DNA of 64,000 nt from Patiria miniata (Eukaryota; Echinodermata; Asteroidea; Valvatida; Asterinidae), in NCBI RefSeq assembly GCF_015706575.1, contig NW_024037050.1, forward strand, positions 5,394,001 to 5,458,000, in the 5' to 3' direction. Below are positions 35,714-46,889 of the stretch, piece by piece; within the stretch, counting starts at the first letter, position 1; the number at the start of each line of letters is the position of its first letter. A model generated the notes under the pieces. It saw nothing but the letters and a program-made list of their open reading frames with translations. It ran no database searches and had not been told where the DNA came from. Both the position numbers and the translations under genes were made by a program.

Positions 35714-35969
35714 AACCTCCTAAATCCAGAAAGGGGGGGGGGGGGAGGAGATCGCCTGTATTTCTAATGATAAAATTGTCCATCCCCCTTAATTCAGAAA
35801 AGGGGGTCGCCTTTATTATTATTGATAAAATTGTCCGACCCCCTTAATTCAGAAAGGGGGGGTTGCGTGCATTTCTAATGATGATTTTGTATGTCCCCCT
35901 AAATTCTGAAAAGTGGGGTCGTGTGTATTTGTAATGATATTGTCCGCCCCTAAAATATTGAAAAGGGTA
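35714..35969 (+). repeat. Tandem array of a 51-68-base unit with C5/G5 hairpins
   Basis: Five decayed units start at about 35714, 35781, 35837, 35893 and 35944. Each has C4-5, TTAATTCAGAAA, G4-6, TCG(C/T)-T-TATTTCTAATGATA and TTGTCCG. The flanking C and G runs are complementary, so each unit can fold with TTAATTCAGAAA as loop. The first unit's G run has expanded. Confidence 0.75.
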
Positions 35970-38900
35970 TTTCGGGTCATAATTTTCTAGACATCAGACA
36001 GCTGTTGGGATTTTGAGCCAAAAATGAACGTGACAGATTTTATAGGCTACAGATACTGGTAGCAATGTCATTACTAAACAGGAAAACAGTCCTATACTTA
36101 TTGCCGATGTTTACGTGACTGTCGTGTGTGCCCCGCGAATGTTTGAAAGTTGCACGAATAACCTGCTTTCCCTCGACGTTTTCTAAGCCTCATGCTGTTT
36201 CCATGAGGGAAATAGTGTCAATTTACAAATTAACTATCGTATTACATTTGTAGTTATACAATTATATTACACTTCTTGGTACAGAGCAAGCGAAAAAGCA
36301 CGATAAAACATCCACTATACGCATTGCAACTTGCCCAACGGAACTGAACTTTGATGCCGACCGAGAAATCAACCGACACAACCAGATGGGGCTTGAGAAT
36401 TTCAAGGAAGGCCGGGGCCGGTTTTACATGTATTTGTGGCGATGGCAGATTTTCCAATGAATTGGTACATTGTCCACCATCCTGTTTAATTCATAGAAAG
36501 GACATGCTAGCCCAGTGCTTTTTCCAAACCTCAGTAGGCTTTAGCGGGCCACACTCAGCAAAGTCCACTGTAGGAATCCATAGTCAATCCGGACACGAAG
36601 CAAACATATTTCCAGTTTCGGTAAAATTGTTATATATCTCGAGTTAAGCCTGTCACACTTCTTTTTCGACAGGGCAGATTCAGGCATGCGAAAGCTAGAG
36701 CTGGCCTGTTTATGCGATTTGGGATTAAAAAATAATTAACAACTTTTTGTTCTTGTGTTAGTACCGGTATGTCTGAGCCCTGTCGTTTTCCTTAATTTTG
36801 AGAACTAGATCTTCAGAATCTTTTACAAAAACATTTTTGCTCTTCGGTTTTGTCCTATTCCCTTACGGATGTGAACCAGCTATTTTTTGCGGTGGAGGGA
36901 GGGGGGGGGGGTGTTTGTTCCAACGAATGTAGGAATTATGAGATATCTTTCAATTGCTCCAGTATGAAGTAATGTATGTGCCCTCTGTTTTAATACACAA
37001 CAGCTCTCTATACACTTAAATAACTCTCCCGCAAAAGGCTGCATAATGAGCAGTTTTAATAATAAGGTTGAAGGACAATTTTTTGTCTTAGACTTGCATG
37101 TTATGAAAAAGACAAAGTTCTAAAATTTACTGCTCTTAGTCAAACTAGCAAGATGCAGCTTTGATATCCGGTGATATATACTGTACTGTCGGCGTTTTAT
37201 TACAGGCGAGATGTTTATAACATGATAGCCCAGTGTTGAGCATCACTGGACTTGGTGATCACCATGAAACACTCCATAAAACTGCCTGTGATGGATGATG
37301 TAAACATGTTCCCTTAGTGGTTTTCTAATGAAAAAAACCTGGTGGAATTATTGGGCATGTACCGTTTGCAAAATGGAAAGTCTAAGGGAAGCACCCCCCA
37401 ACCTCCCCCCCCCCCCCCGAAAAAAAAATAAAAAAATAAAAGGAGACAGTCATTTGATTTCAGGCATTTTATAAGTTGGAGAAATTATTTCTCAATTATT
37501 TTACGTCGTAAGGTACATGTTATTCAACAAAAACGAGAAATAGTAAAAATGAACGGGGCAGCAAGGATAAACATAGGTACAAACGCTGTCATCCAAACTG
37601 TGATACAATTCATAAGTACAGTGTATGAGTAGGAGGAAATAAATTTTGCGGCAAGCAAATTCTCAACTTCTTGACAACTTGCGGGAGGCGTGATCTTGTT
37701 ATAGAAATAATGAGGCAGTTTGCTTTTGGCTAAACAAAGATGACATTTCATAAACTCACAGTAAAATAAAAGTGCAGAAGTGGCAGTTTAACTGTATAAA
37801 TCAGAGTAGAATGTGTTTGTTGCATTTCGTGGAACATTTGGCTCATTTTTTTTTTCTCCGCAGTTTTGTTAACAATTTTTTTTTTTGGCAAGAGGAGGTG
37901 CACATGTGTTTAAAACCTTTCATCGTGTTGTTGCATTGCATGAAATTGCTCGGGCCACACTATCCAGTTAGATCTGACCACGTCTCTGTCAGCAGGCCCC
38001 AGTTCGTCCCTCGGGATGGGGACGTCAAAACAAAGTGTGTCAGACATCTGTCTCCCTCTCCGCACCCAGACCCCCCAACATCCTCCTCCTCAAATTTCTC
38101 CCAGGGACCCCCTTTTCTCCCCAGGTAAGGGTCAAAGGTTCCCATTGAGGTCAATCGGAGGTCGGATCTCTTGAGTCAAGGTGTAGGTCTAGTTTCTCAC
38201 TCCTTGGGTTTCTCTTTGAACCTCCGGGCCTAGTCTGGAGGGTTAGTGACCGGTGCCTTCATTCTGTAGTCGTAAAGCTTTCCCGTTTTCGCTCCCGTGT
38301 AATGCAATTTTGACTGTGGCTTTATTAAATTACCAACTGTTCTGTAAACCGGTTGTGAAATTTGCAAATAGACCCTGGCTAGTGTCTTATATTTCATTCA
38401 ATTCCAGTGTACATGTACGTGTGTAATTGATATATACTAAATGGGGAATTTGTAAAAATTTTAGGTATAAAGATGCGGCCCTACTAATATTTCAGTGGGT
38501 CAGTAACATAAATTATCTGACAAAAGATGATCCGAGACAGGTAAGATTATGGTTTAAGGCCCAAACCTTCTGAAGTCAGCCAATTTCTTTGTTCAGTATT
38601 CCCATTGGCTTACATCTGAGTGACTCCCCAAAATATTTACGTTTGATTTTTGGGAAAAGAACAATGGCACAAAGGAGTATAAAGATAGATCTACACACAC
38701 AAAGAAAGTTTCAAACAAAGAGATATACCTCTATCCCACAGCTACAAACAGTTCAAAGTTCAAGTCCTTTTGATGAACCAGAACATTGGTGTTTGTGTGT
38801 AACAAACAGACACTGAGCCTTTGAGAATTCAAAGCAGGGGGCCTGAAATTATAGTTTCTTTTTTTCTCCACCAGTTTACATTTCCATTAGAAGACTGTGT

Positions 38901-39589
38901 TTAATTGGCATTTAAACAGAAACGCTTGATTTCCTTTAAGTTTAACAACTTTTTTGAAGGCCAAGGACGGTTACAGAACGTTTGGTACAGAAAATGAAAA
39001 CAGCCATTTATAAATCATTGGCAATAAACTTTTATGTTAGCTGAAGGAGCAGTTTGTTGAAAACAATGTACCAGTAGTGTTTGGTTTGAGTTTATATTTT
39101 ATTTCTGAAAATAAATCTAAAGGAACAGAACTTTACATGTATGGACAATTTTGCTGCATCAAATCTTGTGTGCGGTGTAACATGCAGTGTACATTGCAGC
39201 ACATGAGTGATTCCTGTCTTTCCTGCAATTTATAAATTAATTTCCTTGGCAAATTTCTGATGAGCTTACAGAATGCTTTAAACGTGGGGCTGAACTTGCT
39301 GCCACCCATAGGGTCAGCCCTGCATGCAAGGTGGTTTTATTGCAGACCCAGATGTCCCAAATTATGTGCACGCTTGATGTATTGAAAAAGTCTTGTCAAA
39401 CTCAAAAGACCACTGTAGCAAAGTCGGTTCACTATATTTTATTACCATTGACCTATTTGTCAATTGGTGGTCTTTGTACACAATGAATGAAAGGTTGCTA
39501 AATGAAGCGCTGTTATCGCTGTGCATTGATACTGATGCGATGTCCATGGACAACAAACAGTGATACTCCAAGCAACGAGTGATGCACAT
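35970..39589. other. Unannotated stretch; two weak exon-like signals only
   Basis: AT-rich sequence with poly-G (about 36899-36910) and poly-C (about 37404-37418) runs. A pyrimidine-rich run plus CAG at 37861-37863 or 37995 and a CAG/GTAAGG donor at 38124/38125 frame a proline- and serine-rich open stretch. A second TAG...CAG/GTAAGA pair frames 76 bases at 38465-38540. Neither could be tied to a protein, so neither is called as an exon. Confidence 0.35.
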
Positions 39590-41596
39590 CTACCGCCGCT
39601 TGCTGTTCAGCTGCGCTAATTACTGTAACCAGCATAAAAGCCCACGTGTTCGGCACGCTGTGCCCCGACACCACCACCACGGCTTGCGTACAGGGAGAAG
39701 GCCGGGGCTGATGACTTTAATGCATGATGAATAGTTTATCATTAGCGGTGGATTGGATTGGCTGGCAGCCAGGGAGTAGAGTGACTCGCCGGCAGGAGAC
39801 ACCACTTACTGAGCCGCCACCAGTGCATCACAATGCCTGCATTAGTGTAACATCAACACAGTACCTCATTACAATTGAACAACACGAGTAGGACCGTGAT
39901 GGCTAAGCGCGGCTACGCCCGGCCGCCCCCTTGATGTATGCAAACACTGGCTGTCAGATGCACGTGGGTGATAAGACCAAGGGACTAATACCAGAGCACT
40001 GCCAGTCGTTGTTTAATGGTCCTATCTGCCAGTTTCCTGATTCCCTGTTTAGTGATTGATAACGCCGCAGCTCGCATTGACTTTTCGCTATCACTCCGGG
40101 ACCGGCGTTGATGTTGGTCAATAGATCATGTACGCTGGTTCGGAGGAAATTGAAAACGCATCTCGGGCCCAAACGGGGATTGTATTAACCTTGGATCGCT
40201 ACGTGCATTAAGACGCATCGGCCACGACAATTTGAGCAGCTCTTCCGTATTTATGACGCAACTGCATTTATTAGTGCCAGGAGAGCGATGAACGACATTT
40301 CATAATAACATCTTCCTTCCATGAATTTGGTTCTTGTTTTAGTGACCACTTTAATGCGAATTTTTTTTTTTTCTGGGGAGAGTAAGGTGTGTGTATTATT
40401 TATGAATACCTTATATCCCGGAGACTTAGCGTAAAGGTCATACTGATAAGAACCACATTCAGTAGAAGACTTGCTCAGCGACTGTAACACCTTTTGAGAA
40501 TGTTGGATGGGAAAGAACGCTGAAACTTGAGACAGTGCAAGTCTGACAGTTGGGATTGGATTGGCCGGCTTCCCTTAGCCTCAGCGCTGCTCTTCTTTCT
40601 GTTTTGAAATCAAAACCCAACAGCTGATTAAGGGGCATTGCCAGAACCTTCTCCATTGGTCGCTGGATGGGAGAGGGACTCTCCGTGGCTCAGTAAGCTG
40701 GATTTTTTCCTACGGAGCGAGCCGTGCGGAACTCTGTTGACTTAAGCTGTGACTGGAATTGAACCGTTTGGTGGAGGACAGATCACAGCAAGAAGTCCTG
40801 TCGTGTGTGCCTGGTCTCCCCCCGTTGCGCCTCCGCGCAGTGACTTGCCTGGACCGGATCCGTGCACCCAAGATGCCACAGACCTGGTAGAACTCACATT
40901 GCCAGATGCATAGTAGCCAGTAGTGTAGCAATACCAATCAGCAAATCTGTACCTTTCATGGACTATCGATGCCTGTAAACACCATGCGTACTTGCACGAC
41001 CATATATTAAAAACACAATGACCGGTGTATGTTTCAACTGATCCATTCTGATTGACCAGCAAACGATTTCTTTTTCTCTTCTGGACAAGGGCCAAGTTGC
41101 TCCTCCGATACTTGATCCCTTCTTTAATTTAAAATTCATCCGATGCCAAGACAAACGGGGACGACTTGCGGATTTTTCTCGTTAAGATCGCATTTTCTGC
41201 TATGATGAAAGGGGATTTATTTTTGTTCTTCTAATCGACGAAAAAGGAAATAACCTGACTTTTGAGATCGATGTCTCCATTTCCGCCGAGATTTTGAGAT
41301 TCGAATCACTCATCTGTATGCACGCCTTCGGTTGAGAAGGAGGAAACTGCTGCTCTTCAACGAGTTTGTCCAACGTCTAAAAGCTTTTTTTTGCCCTCCC
41401 TCGTAAACCCACAAAACCACAGCAATTGAACTGAAGTTGAGAACTCCCGGCAATATTGAATGTGTCTCTGGAGTGTTATCACAGCCAAAGCATGTACAGG
41501 TGATTGACCAGAACCTCGGAGGAGGAAACCAGTATATTCTTGTCTGGTTATGTTCAAGTCGTCGTTGGCGTCAGGTCTTGTACCCATCTCGGCCCA
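39590..41596 (+). promoter_or_regulatory. Putative 5' UTR, promoter and enhancer block
   Basis: This 2-kb block differs from its surroundings. It is more GC- and CpG-rich, lacks recognisable repeats, has almost none of the ACATGTA words and lies directly upstream of the candidate signal-peptide exon. It contains homeodomain-type words (TTATCATTAGCGG at about 39737, TAATTA near 39617) and TGATTGATAACG near 40054. No TATA box or transcription start can be fixed. Two short upstream frames begin at ATGs at about 41459 and 41492, so most of the last part is probably untranslated leader. Regulatory function is inferred from composition and position only. Confidence 0.4.
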
Positions 41597-41702
41597 ATGT
41601 GTTGCTCTGTGGACGTAGCGCTTTTCCTGGCCGTCCTGACAGTTCTGTGTCAGAGGTCGGGTTCCAATCTGGGACTGACAGGCAGTGCAGATGAATTTGG
41701 GG
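41597..41702 (+). CDS. Candidate first coding exon with signal peptide (partial gene)
   Basis: From the first ATG in this frame, the product begins MCCSVDVALFLAVLTVLC and continues through QRSGSNLGLTGSADEFG. That is a short N-region, a hydrophobic core of about eleven residues and a polar stretch, the plan of a secretory signal peptide. Coding ends at a strong donor, GGGG/GTGAGT, with GT at 41703-41704. The exon has 35 full codons plus one base, so it joins in phase 1, as usual for signal-peptide exons ahead of Ig, EGF or similar modules. The segment LTGSADEFG faintly recalls the start of a laminin-G domain such as neurexin LNS1; this is speculation. The Kozak context (CCCAATGT) is weak. No downstream exon was recognised in the window, so the intron would exceed 20 kb or the call is wrong. 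Confidence 0.45.
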
Positions 41703-41854
41703 GTGAGTTTTGGAGATTCTTTTTTTTCCCCTTCATTTTGGTAGTAATTTTCGTTTCGATTTCATTCCCAATGTTCAGGCTCTTCCATCGTTTTATTGCA
41801 TCAAATGTCATCGCAAGAAAATATTCATGTTTGAAGGGATGGTATTTTCTGATA

Positions 41855-41965
41855 TAGCTGTATCAAGTTGCATAAACCATCACAGCCAGTCAATCCCGCT
41901 CTATGTACCGGTAGGCTGGGAGCTCTTAACTGTTGAAAACAGTCGCTTATATTGATTTGGACAAC
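41855..41965 (+). repeat. Dispersed repeat E, copy 3 (partial)
   Basis: Matches the 3' half of copies 1 and 2: CATAA-C-ATCA-AGCCAGTCAATCC, GCTGGGAGCTCTTAACTG, GAAAACAGTCGCTTATATTGA and TTTGGAC. It lies about 150 bases inside the putative first intron. Confidence 0.6.
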
Positions 41966-43189
41966 TTGGACAACTTGGCAAAGAATGATCTGTATAATAA
42001 TATACGTTGATCCCACTGTGATACTGTTTGCCATATGTTCCTCCAGGGACTATGCAAAGGTAATTCCAAGCACCTTGACTCCATCATAGACATTATTCAG
42101 TGGTTGACACCCTAGATCTGTCATTCTATACAACATTTCCATGCACATCTTCTCGTCTTGTACGCACTGGCAAGGATTCTCCAGTTTGGCACGTTTTCCA
42201 GAAATGGCTGTGACATTGCCATAAAGAAAAAATGAGGAGGAGAAAAAATATAATGATACACTTGCATGTACCACAGCTGCAGAACAGAATATGATTGACA
42301 TTTAGGGCCTGTTCTTATGTCAGTTTGAGAAAGAAACGGGCGCAAGCATTAATTTGAAAGGAGGATAAATGACAATTCGATTGGATGGCTTTATTGGTTT
42401 TTCTTCTTCTAAAGACAGGAGTCCTTTAGAGTCAAAGATAGCTTCTTTTTAAAGAGATTTATGCAAAAGGTTTGAAAATTGTCAATTCTTGTCCATGCAT
42501 TCTGGGTGTGCCACCAGGAACATTAGATTAATTATGAGCTTCCAATGAAACTTTGCTATAAACTGGCGTGTGACAAGAAACAGATTTGATAAGTTTCAAA
42601 TTTTGAATTTGGAAGCTTCCGACATGTACATTATTGTGCATGTCATTAGACGCAGATGTAATTCTGATTGACTTTTTTTTTTCATTTTGTGATGCCATGC
42701 AGTGGTTACATCACTGTGGTGTACATGTACATTATGTTGACAGTACTCAGTGTTACATCACGCATTGCTGGCGGTCGTTTATTGATTTGCTCGCAATTTA
42801 GTCAATCAATAAAAAATCTCTGCACTTATTGCTCTGTCATCACCTGATCAATGAGGTTAATGATTGCTCGGTTTGTACCCGTTCTGCCTTCCAGCAAAGC
42901 TTCAAAACGTGGCTGATTCATCTTCAGTCAAAAAACGTAAAAATCAGATCAGTACTTGTACAAGCTGAATTTTTAATCACGTATGCAGGTGTGCCGTTGG
43001 CAGGGTACAGCTTTTTGATATTTCGTGAAATCAGCACGTCATCTCAAAATGATAAAGAATTTCTAAAATAAGCCTCCAATTTGAAAAACAAAATTGATAG
43101 AAATTTCCCCCAAAGTCCACATTTTTCCCCCTGGAATTCAGGTTTGCAAAAACATCACTTTCTTATTAGCCTCTCTTTAAGTGTTTAGT
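41966..43189. other. Unannotated stretch, putative intron
   Basis: AT-rich with T runs and ACATGTACATTATG near 42723. No exon or repeat end seen. Confidence 0.35.
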
Positions 43190-43440
43190 CTGTGCATACA
43201 GAAATTTCATATAATTGGGTAAATTGGGTAAATATGGAGCAGTATTTGAAAAAAGTCAGTTTTTTTTTTAACGATGGTCAGCCAACCATCGTTGAAAATG
43301 TATATAAAAATTATATTGAAAATGACAGCACACCAGGTGCCATGATTTTACAGGATGCTTGAGACTATTGTTCAATTACAGTTAAATAAAGTATTTCATA
43401 ATAATGTTTTTGGATGTTTGCAAATGTACTGTATATTACT
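43190..43440 (-). mobile_element. TTAA-type MITE family A, copy 3 (diverged, partial)
   Basis: On the minus strand it follows the A consensus: CATTTGCAAACATCCAAAA, then AAGCATCCTGTAAAATCATG, GCACCTGGTGTGCTGTCATT, then the central hairpin (43270-43293) and ACTGACTTTTTTTCAAATACT. The far terminal repeat was not found. This is the most diverged copy and hence the oldest. Confidence 0.7.
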
Positions 43441-44778
43441 TTGCATGTACTGTATATTAAGTTTGCAGATCTGGTGGTATACAGGATCCCTCACATGTCT
43501 GTGTTGGAAGACTTGACTGCAAGTGCAATGTAATTCAGTCTTAAAGTGTTCAAAAGAGTCCTTTTTAGAATTTTAATTCAAGGGAAGTACATGTAGTCAT
43601 GTACCTCTTTCTGGCTTGAACTACGCAAACGTCGAACTTAAAAGTTAGATTTCAAGGCAAAATGACTTGATGGATAGAAAGTGTTCTTCATTTCTGGAAA
43701 TGAAGAAAGGTTGAATTTTGTTCCACAAATAAATATGAAGCGCGCTCAACGATATCCTTTCACCTGTGAGTCAAGGCCGGGTAACACAATAGGCGGGAAA
43801 CAGCTCGGAGGCAAAAAGCTGAGAATACTAGGAGCAGCTCGTATTTCTGGGCAGGGTCTTTGGGCGCAGAGGGGTTAGTTTGTATTCCATTACAATTGTA
43901 AATTTTAATATACATGTAAATTCTGAATGTTGATACATGCAGCGTGAAATATGTCTTGGTGTAGTGATGGAAGTGTGAAATGGAGTCTGGATGTCGGCTG
44001 CATGTGCAGGCCCCCAATGTACTTCTGAGAAATTTGTGGGTTGAGTCTAATTTCCTCCTGTCTTTGACTAAGTACTGGACCAAGTCTGCCAAAAATCCAT
44101 CAATCACACTGCTTCCAATGCATGCTTTGCTTTAGGCCTCCAGGCCCAAGTCCATCATACTCCATCAGTATTTAGTCACACCAGACCTGCAGGACCAAGT
44201 CCCCCAAAATCCACCAAAATGGAGGGATGGATTTTGATTGAGTTGGGGAGGCTAGGGATACGATCTTCAGAAGCACTCTAAATATACATGTAGGTCTTGA
44301 ATTAAAAAGTCAACAAAGAGGGAAGTGACTATGCTCACATTTAATCAACCTTTGGAGTTTAATTCAAATGGAGTAAGTGAAGCCAGAATGAAGCCACAGT
44401 GAAGCCTCGACAAAATGAAACTTGTAGCAGGATTAAAAACTGATAAATTGCTTGTGAAAAAGATTAGGCCGTCCTGCGTAAGCTCTTTTACAACATCTCT
44501 GGTGTTTGAACATCCGTCTGTTTCGTTTTCACTATCAGCTCATCACCAGAATATGAAGCCAATATTGCCAAGAAACAGTCAAGCACGTACCTGTCCAAGT
44601 ACTCGTCGTCCAACATAAACCGTAATAAACCCTGTCTGCGTGTCAGCCGTCTCTGGGAAAAGACTAATTAATCATTTAGCTGAACATTCAGCTTTAGAGC
44701 ATGGCCTGAATGCCGAAGAATACTTTGACTTTATTCTTTATTCCACTGAACCTCACTTAAGCTACCAGTAAGATGTAT
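43441..44778. other. Unannotated stretch, no gene supported
   Basis: Contains a short duplication ATGTACTGTATATTA (about 43424 and 43445) and a loosely repeated GACCAAGTC-CCAAAATCCA phrase (about 44080-44220). The 115-codon minus-strand frame at 43760-44107 shows no domain and overlaps these repeats. Confidence 0.35.
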
Positions 44779-45645
44779 TCCCCATACCTATATTTTTGAG
44801 TTTCATCCTGAAAATATATTCCTTTTCTAAATTAGTATTTTTCTAGCAATGAAAAAATTACTCAATTTTGAATGAGACATGGACTGATTAAAAAAATAAA
44901 AGACTAGTTATTGAATTATTACATCACACTTTTGAATTATTGGCTGCCAGACATTAATTCTGTTCACGCATGGTAGGCTGGTTCCGGCCCCATACAATCA
45001 GTAACTATAATATATGGACTTGGAGCCAGTCTGCCTTTAAAGGGAAAATACAACATTTGCAAACATCAAAAAATAAAACTACCAAATCATTTTAAAATAC
45101 CTTGCTGGACTGTTAGTGAATGACAGTGTAAAGCATCCTGTAAAATCATAGCACCTGGTATACTGTCATTTTCAAGAAAAGTGGTATATTGTATCAATTT
45201 CCAACGCTGGTTGGCCGACCAGTGTTGCAAAAAACTGGCTTTTTTTTCAAATACTGGCCCCAATTAACCATCGCACTTGTTTGCAATCGATTACACACCT
45301 ATGAACGGGTACAAGCCAGCTAGACTGGTTCCCTGACCTTACAGTTCCCCAATGTATGTAAACTGCTCTGTTTCTTCTTATATGGAGTCAGGGAACCAGA
45401 CTACAGGAAAATGATTGTTTTTCTTGGTTTTTACAGCATTTTCGAACCTAAAACCTTAAAAAAGTCAGTGTAACTATATTTGCTATATATTTCCAACCCC
45501 CCAATTCCATTCATTTCTGAAAATTACAGCAAAAGCAAATGATGTATATTCCCTTTAAAGTGGAAAAAAAACCCCTTTTTTATTGGAGGGTTGCAGACGG
45601 CCAAAGAAAAGGAAATCATGCAGGTTTTTCATTTGGAATAAACAA
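44779..45645 (+). repeat. Dispersed repeat B, copy 1, split by MITE A
   Basis: Aligns with 49742-50105 and 63557-63884. Shared order is TATTTT-GAGTTT, CCTTTTCTAAATT, AATGAGACATGG, TAGTTATTGAATTATTAC, ATTCTG/ATTTCG, GTAGGCTGGTTCC, CAGTCTGC, then after the insertion GGGTTGCAGAC and TTTGGAATAAA. The insertion (45037-45558) sits after CCAGTCTGCC. Total family length without the insertion is about 340 bases. No protein or terminal repeats; class unknown. Confidence 0.75.
45037..45558 (+). mobile_element. TTAA-type MITE family A, copy 1
   Basis: TTAA flanks both ends. The ends read AGGGAAAATACAACATTTGC, and in reverse complement AGGGAATATACATCATTTGC, a near-perfect 20-base terminal repeat. TTAA targets are used by piggyBac and Kolobok transposases; the AGGG start favours Kolobok-like, as inference. 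The interior has no transposase. A central hairpin at 45203-45226 has arms AACGCTGGT and ACCAGTGTT. The element is inserted in repeat B and is therefore younger than that B copy. Confidence 0.8.
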
Positions 45646-46257
45646 AATTTCAAATTTGCAGAAGAGGATTGGGAACGCAGCTTTAATTTGTTTACTAAAT
45701 GTGCATGATTCAATCATTTTTTTCGGTTTGGGGAGGTGTTGTGGAGAGGATAAATGTACAGTAGTCTTCACAAAAAAAATATTGGAAAAGTGGAAAGACT
45801 TAGAACAGTTAAACACTGGAAAGTAAAAGTTGTTTTTGATCTTGAAGTGAATGTTTTATTTTTCTTGTATCAGATAATCAGATTTGTCAAGTACAGTTCA
45901 AGTGCATGAATTGTACTTCATGTACATGTACAGTCTACAAATGTACCTCATAATAAACAGTACCAGCAATTTAATTTTTTTTATGCTCTGAGATTAGTGA
46001 CATCAGTCAGTAAAAGATACATCAGATTTATCTTTATTGCCTACCATAAAAAAATATTATCAAAGATACATCAGATTTATCGTTATTGCCTACCATAAAA
46101 AAATATTATCAATCATCAAATTTGAAGTAACGAGTACTGGTACCTGTCTCTATTGCACTGCAATTGCAAAGCAAACTTAAATTATTAATTAGAGTACCAG
46201 CAGAAGTCAATATATATATTTTTTTTCAGATTGCCCAATAATCTTTTTAACAGACTC
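45646..46257. repeat. Stretch containing a 49-base tandem duplication
   Basis: At 46013-46111 the unit with AGATACATCAGATTTATC, TTATTGCCTACCAT and AAAAAAATATTATC occurs twice at a 49-base period with one clear difference, so the duplication is young. The 95-codon frame at 45539-45826 begins in MITE A, crosses repeat B and has no domain; it is not called. Confidence 0.75.
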
Positions 46258-46889
46258 CTGGGGCGGATTGCAATAATGCGGTCTTAGTCGGCTGGCTAAA
46301 CCTGTCCAATTTTAGCCGGCTATTGTTCTTAGACGGTCTTGGTTAAGACACCAAACTTAGCCCATTGCAATAAGCTGGTCTTTACTAAGCCCGCTTAGAG
46401 TAATGATTCACAAACAAACATTCCATGGTTACGGGCGAATACTGGAGAGACTGCACAATATTTTTTTTTTTAGGTTTGTGTGATTCATATCATGCAAAGT
46501 CAAATGTCAATTCCGAAATTTTAGGTTCAGAAAATTGTATTTGCAGTACAACTCAGTGTCATTACATTTTCCCAGAAGATCCCTTCTATCCCAGAGAATT
46601 TTCCCTCCAAGCAGTGTTCTGCTATTTTAAGATTTAATTATCAAACACTCATCAACTGTAAAAAAAAATATTTTGGGAAAGAATAATTCAACACACCAGT
46701 GAATTCCAAAAATCCCAACTATAGACCATTTTAAGCCAGCCCAACCCAGGCTAATTATTTTAAGACTGTCTTACTACTTAAACTGTGTTATAGCAATGGT
46801 CTAACTTATAGACTGACTGACAGCCAGACCTTTTAGACTGTCTAATGCGCATAGCCAGCTTTAAGACCGGTTATTGCAATCCGCCCCAG
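46258..46889. mobile_element. MITE with CTGGGGCGGATTGCAATAA ends
   Basis: A perfect 19-base inverted repeat, CTGGGGCGGATTGCAATAA, and its complement bound a 632-base interval; GGTCTTA follows both ends at nearly the same distance. The interior repeats words such as GGTCTTAG, TTAAGACC and AGCCGGCT/AGCCAGC that could be transposase sites. No clear target duplication and no transposase. The 70-codon frame at 46425-46637 lies inside and is treated as chance. Confidence 0.75.

Noticed and set aside
40742-41095. 117-codon minus-strand frame in the GC-richer block
   Set aside because: It starts at a non-ATG codon and is antisense to the putative leader; open length is explained by composition.
45539-45826. 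95-codon plus-strand frame
   Set aside because: It starts in the end of MITE A, crosses repeat B and has no recognised domain.
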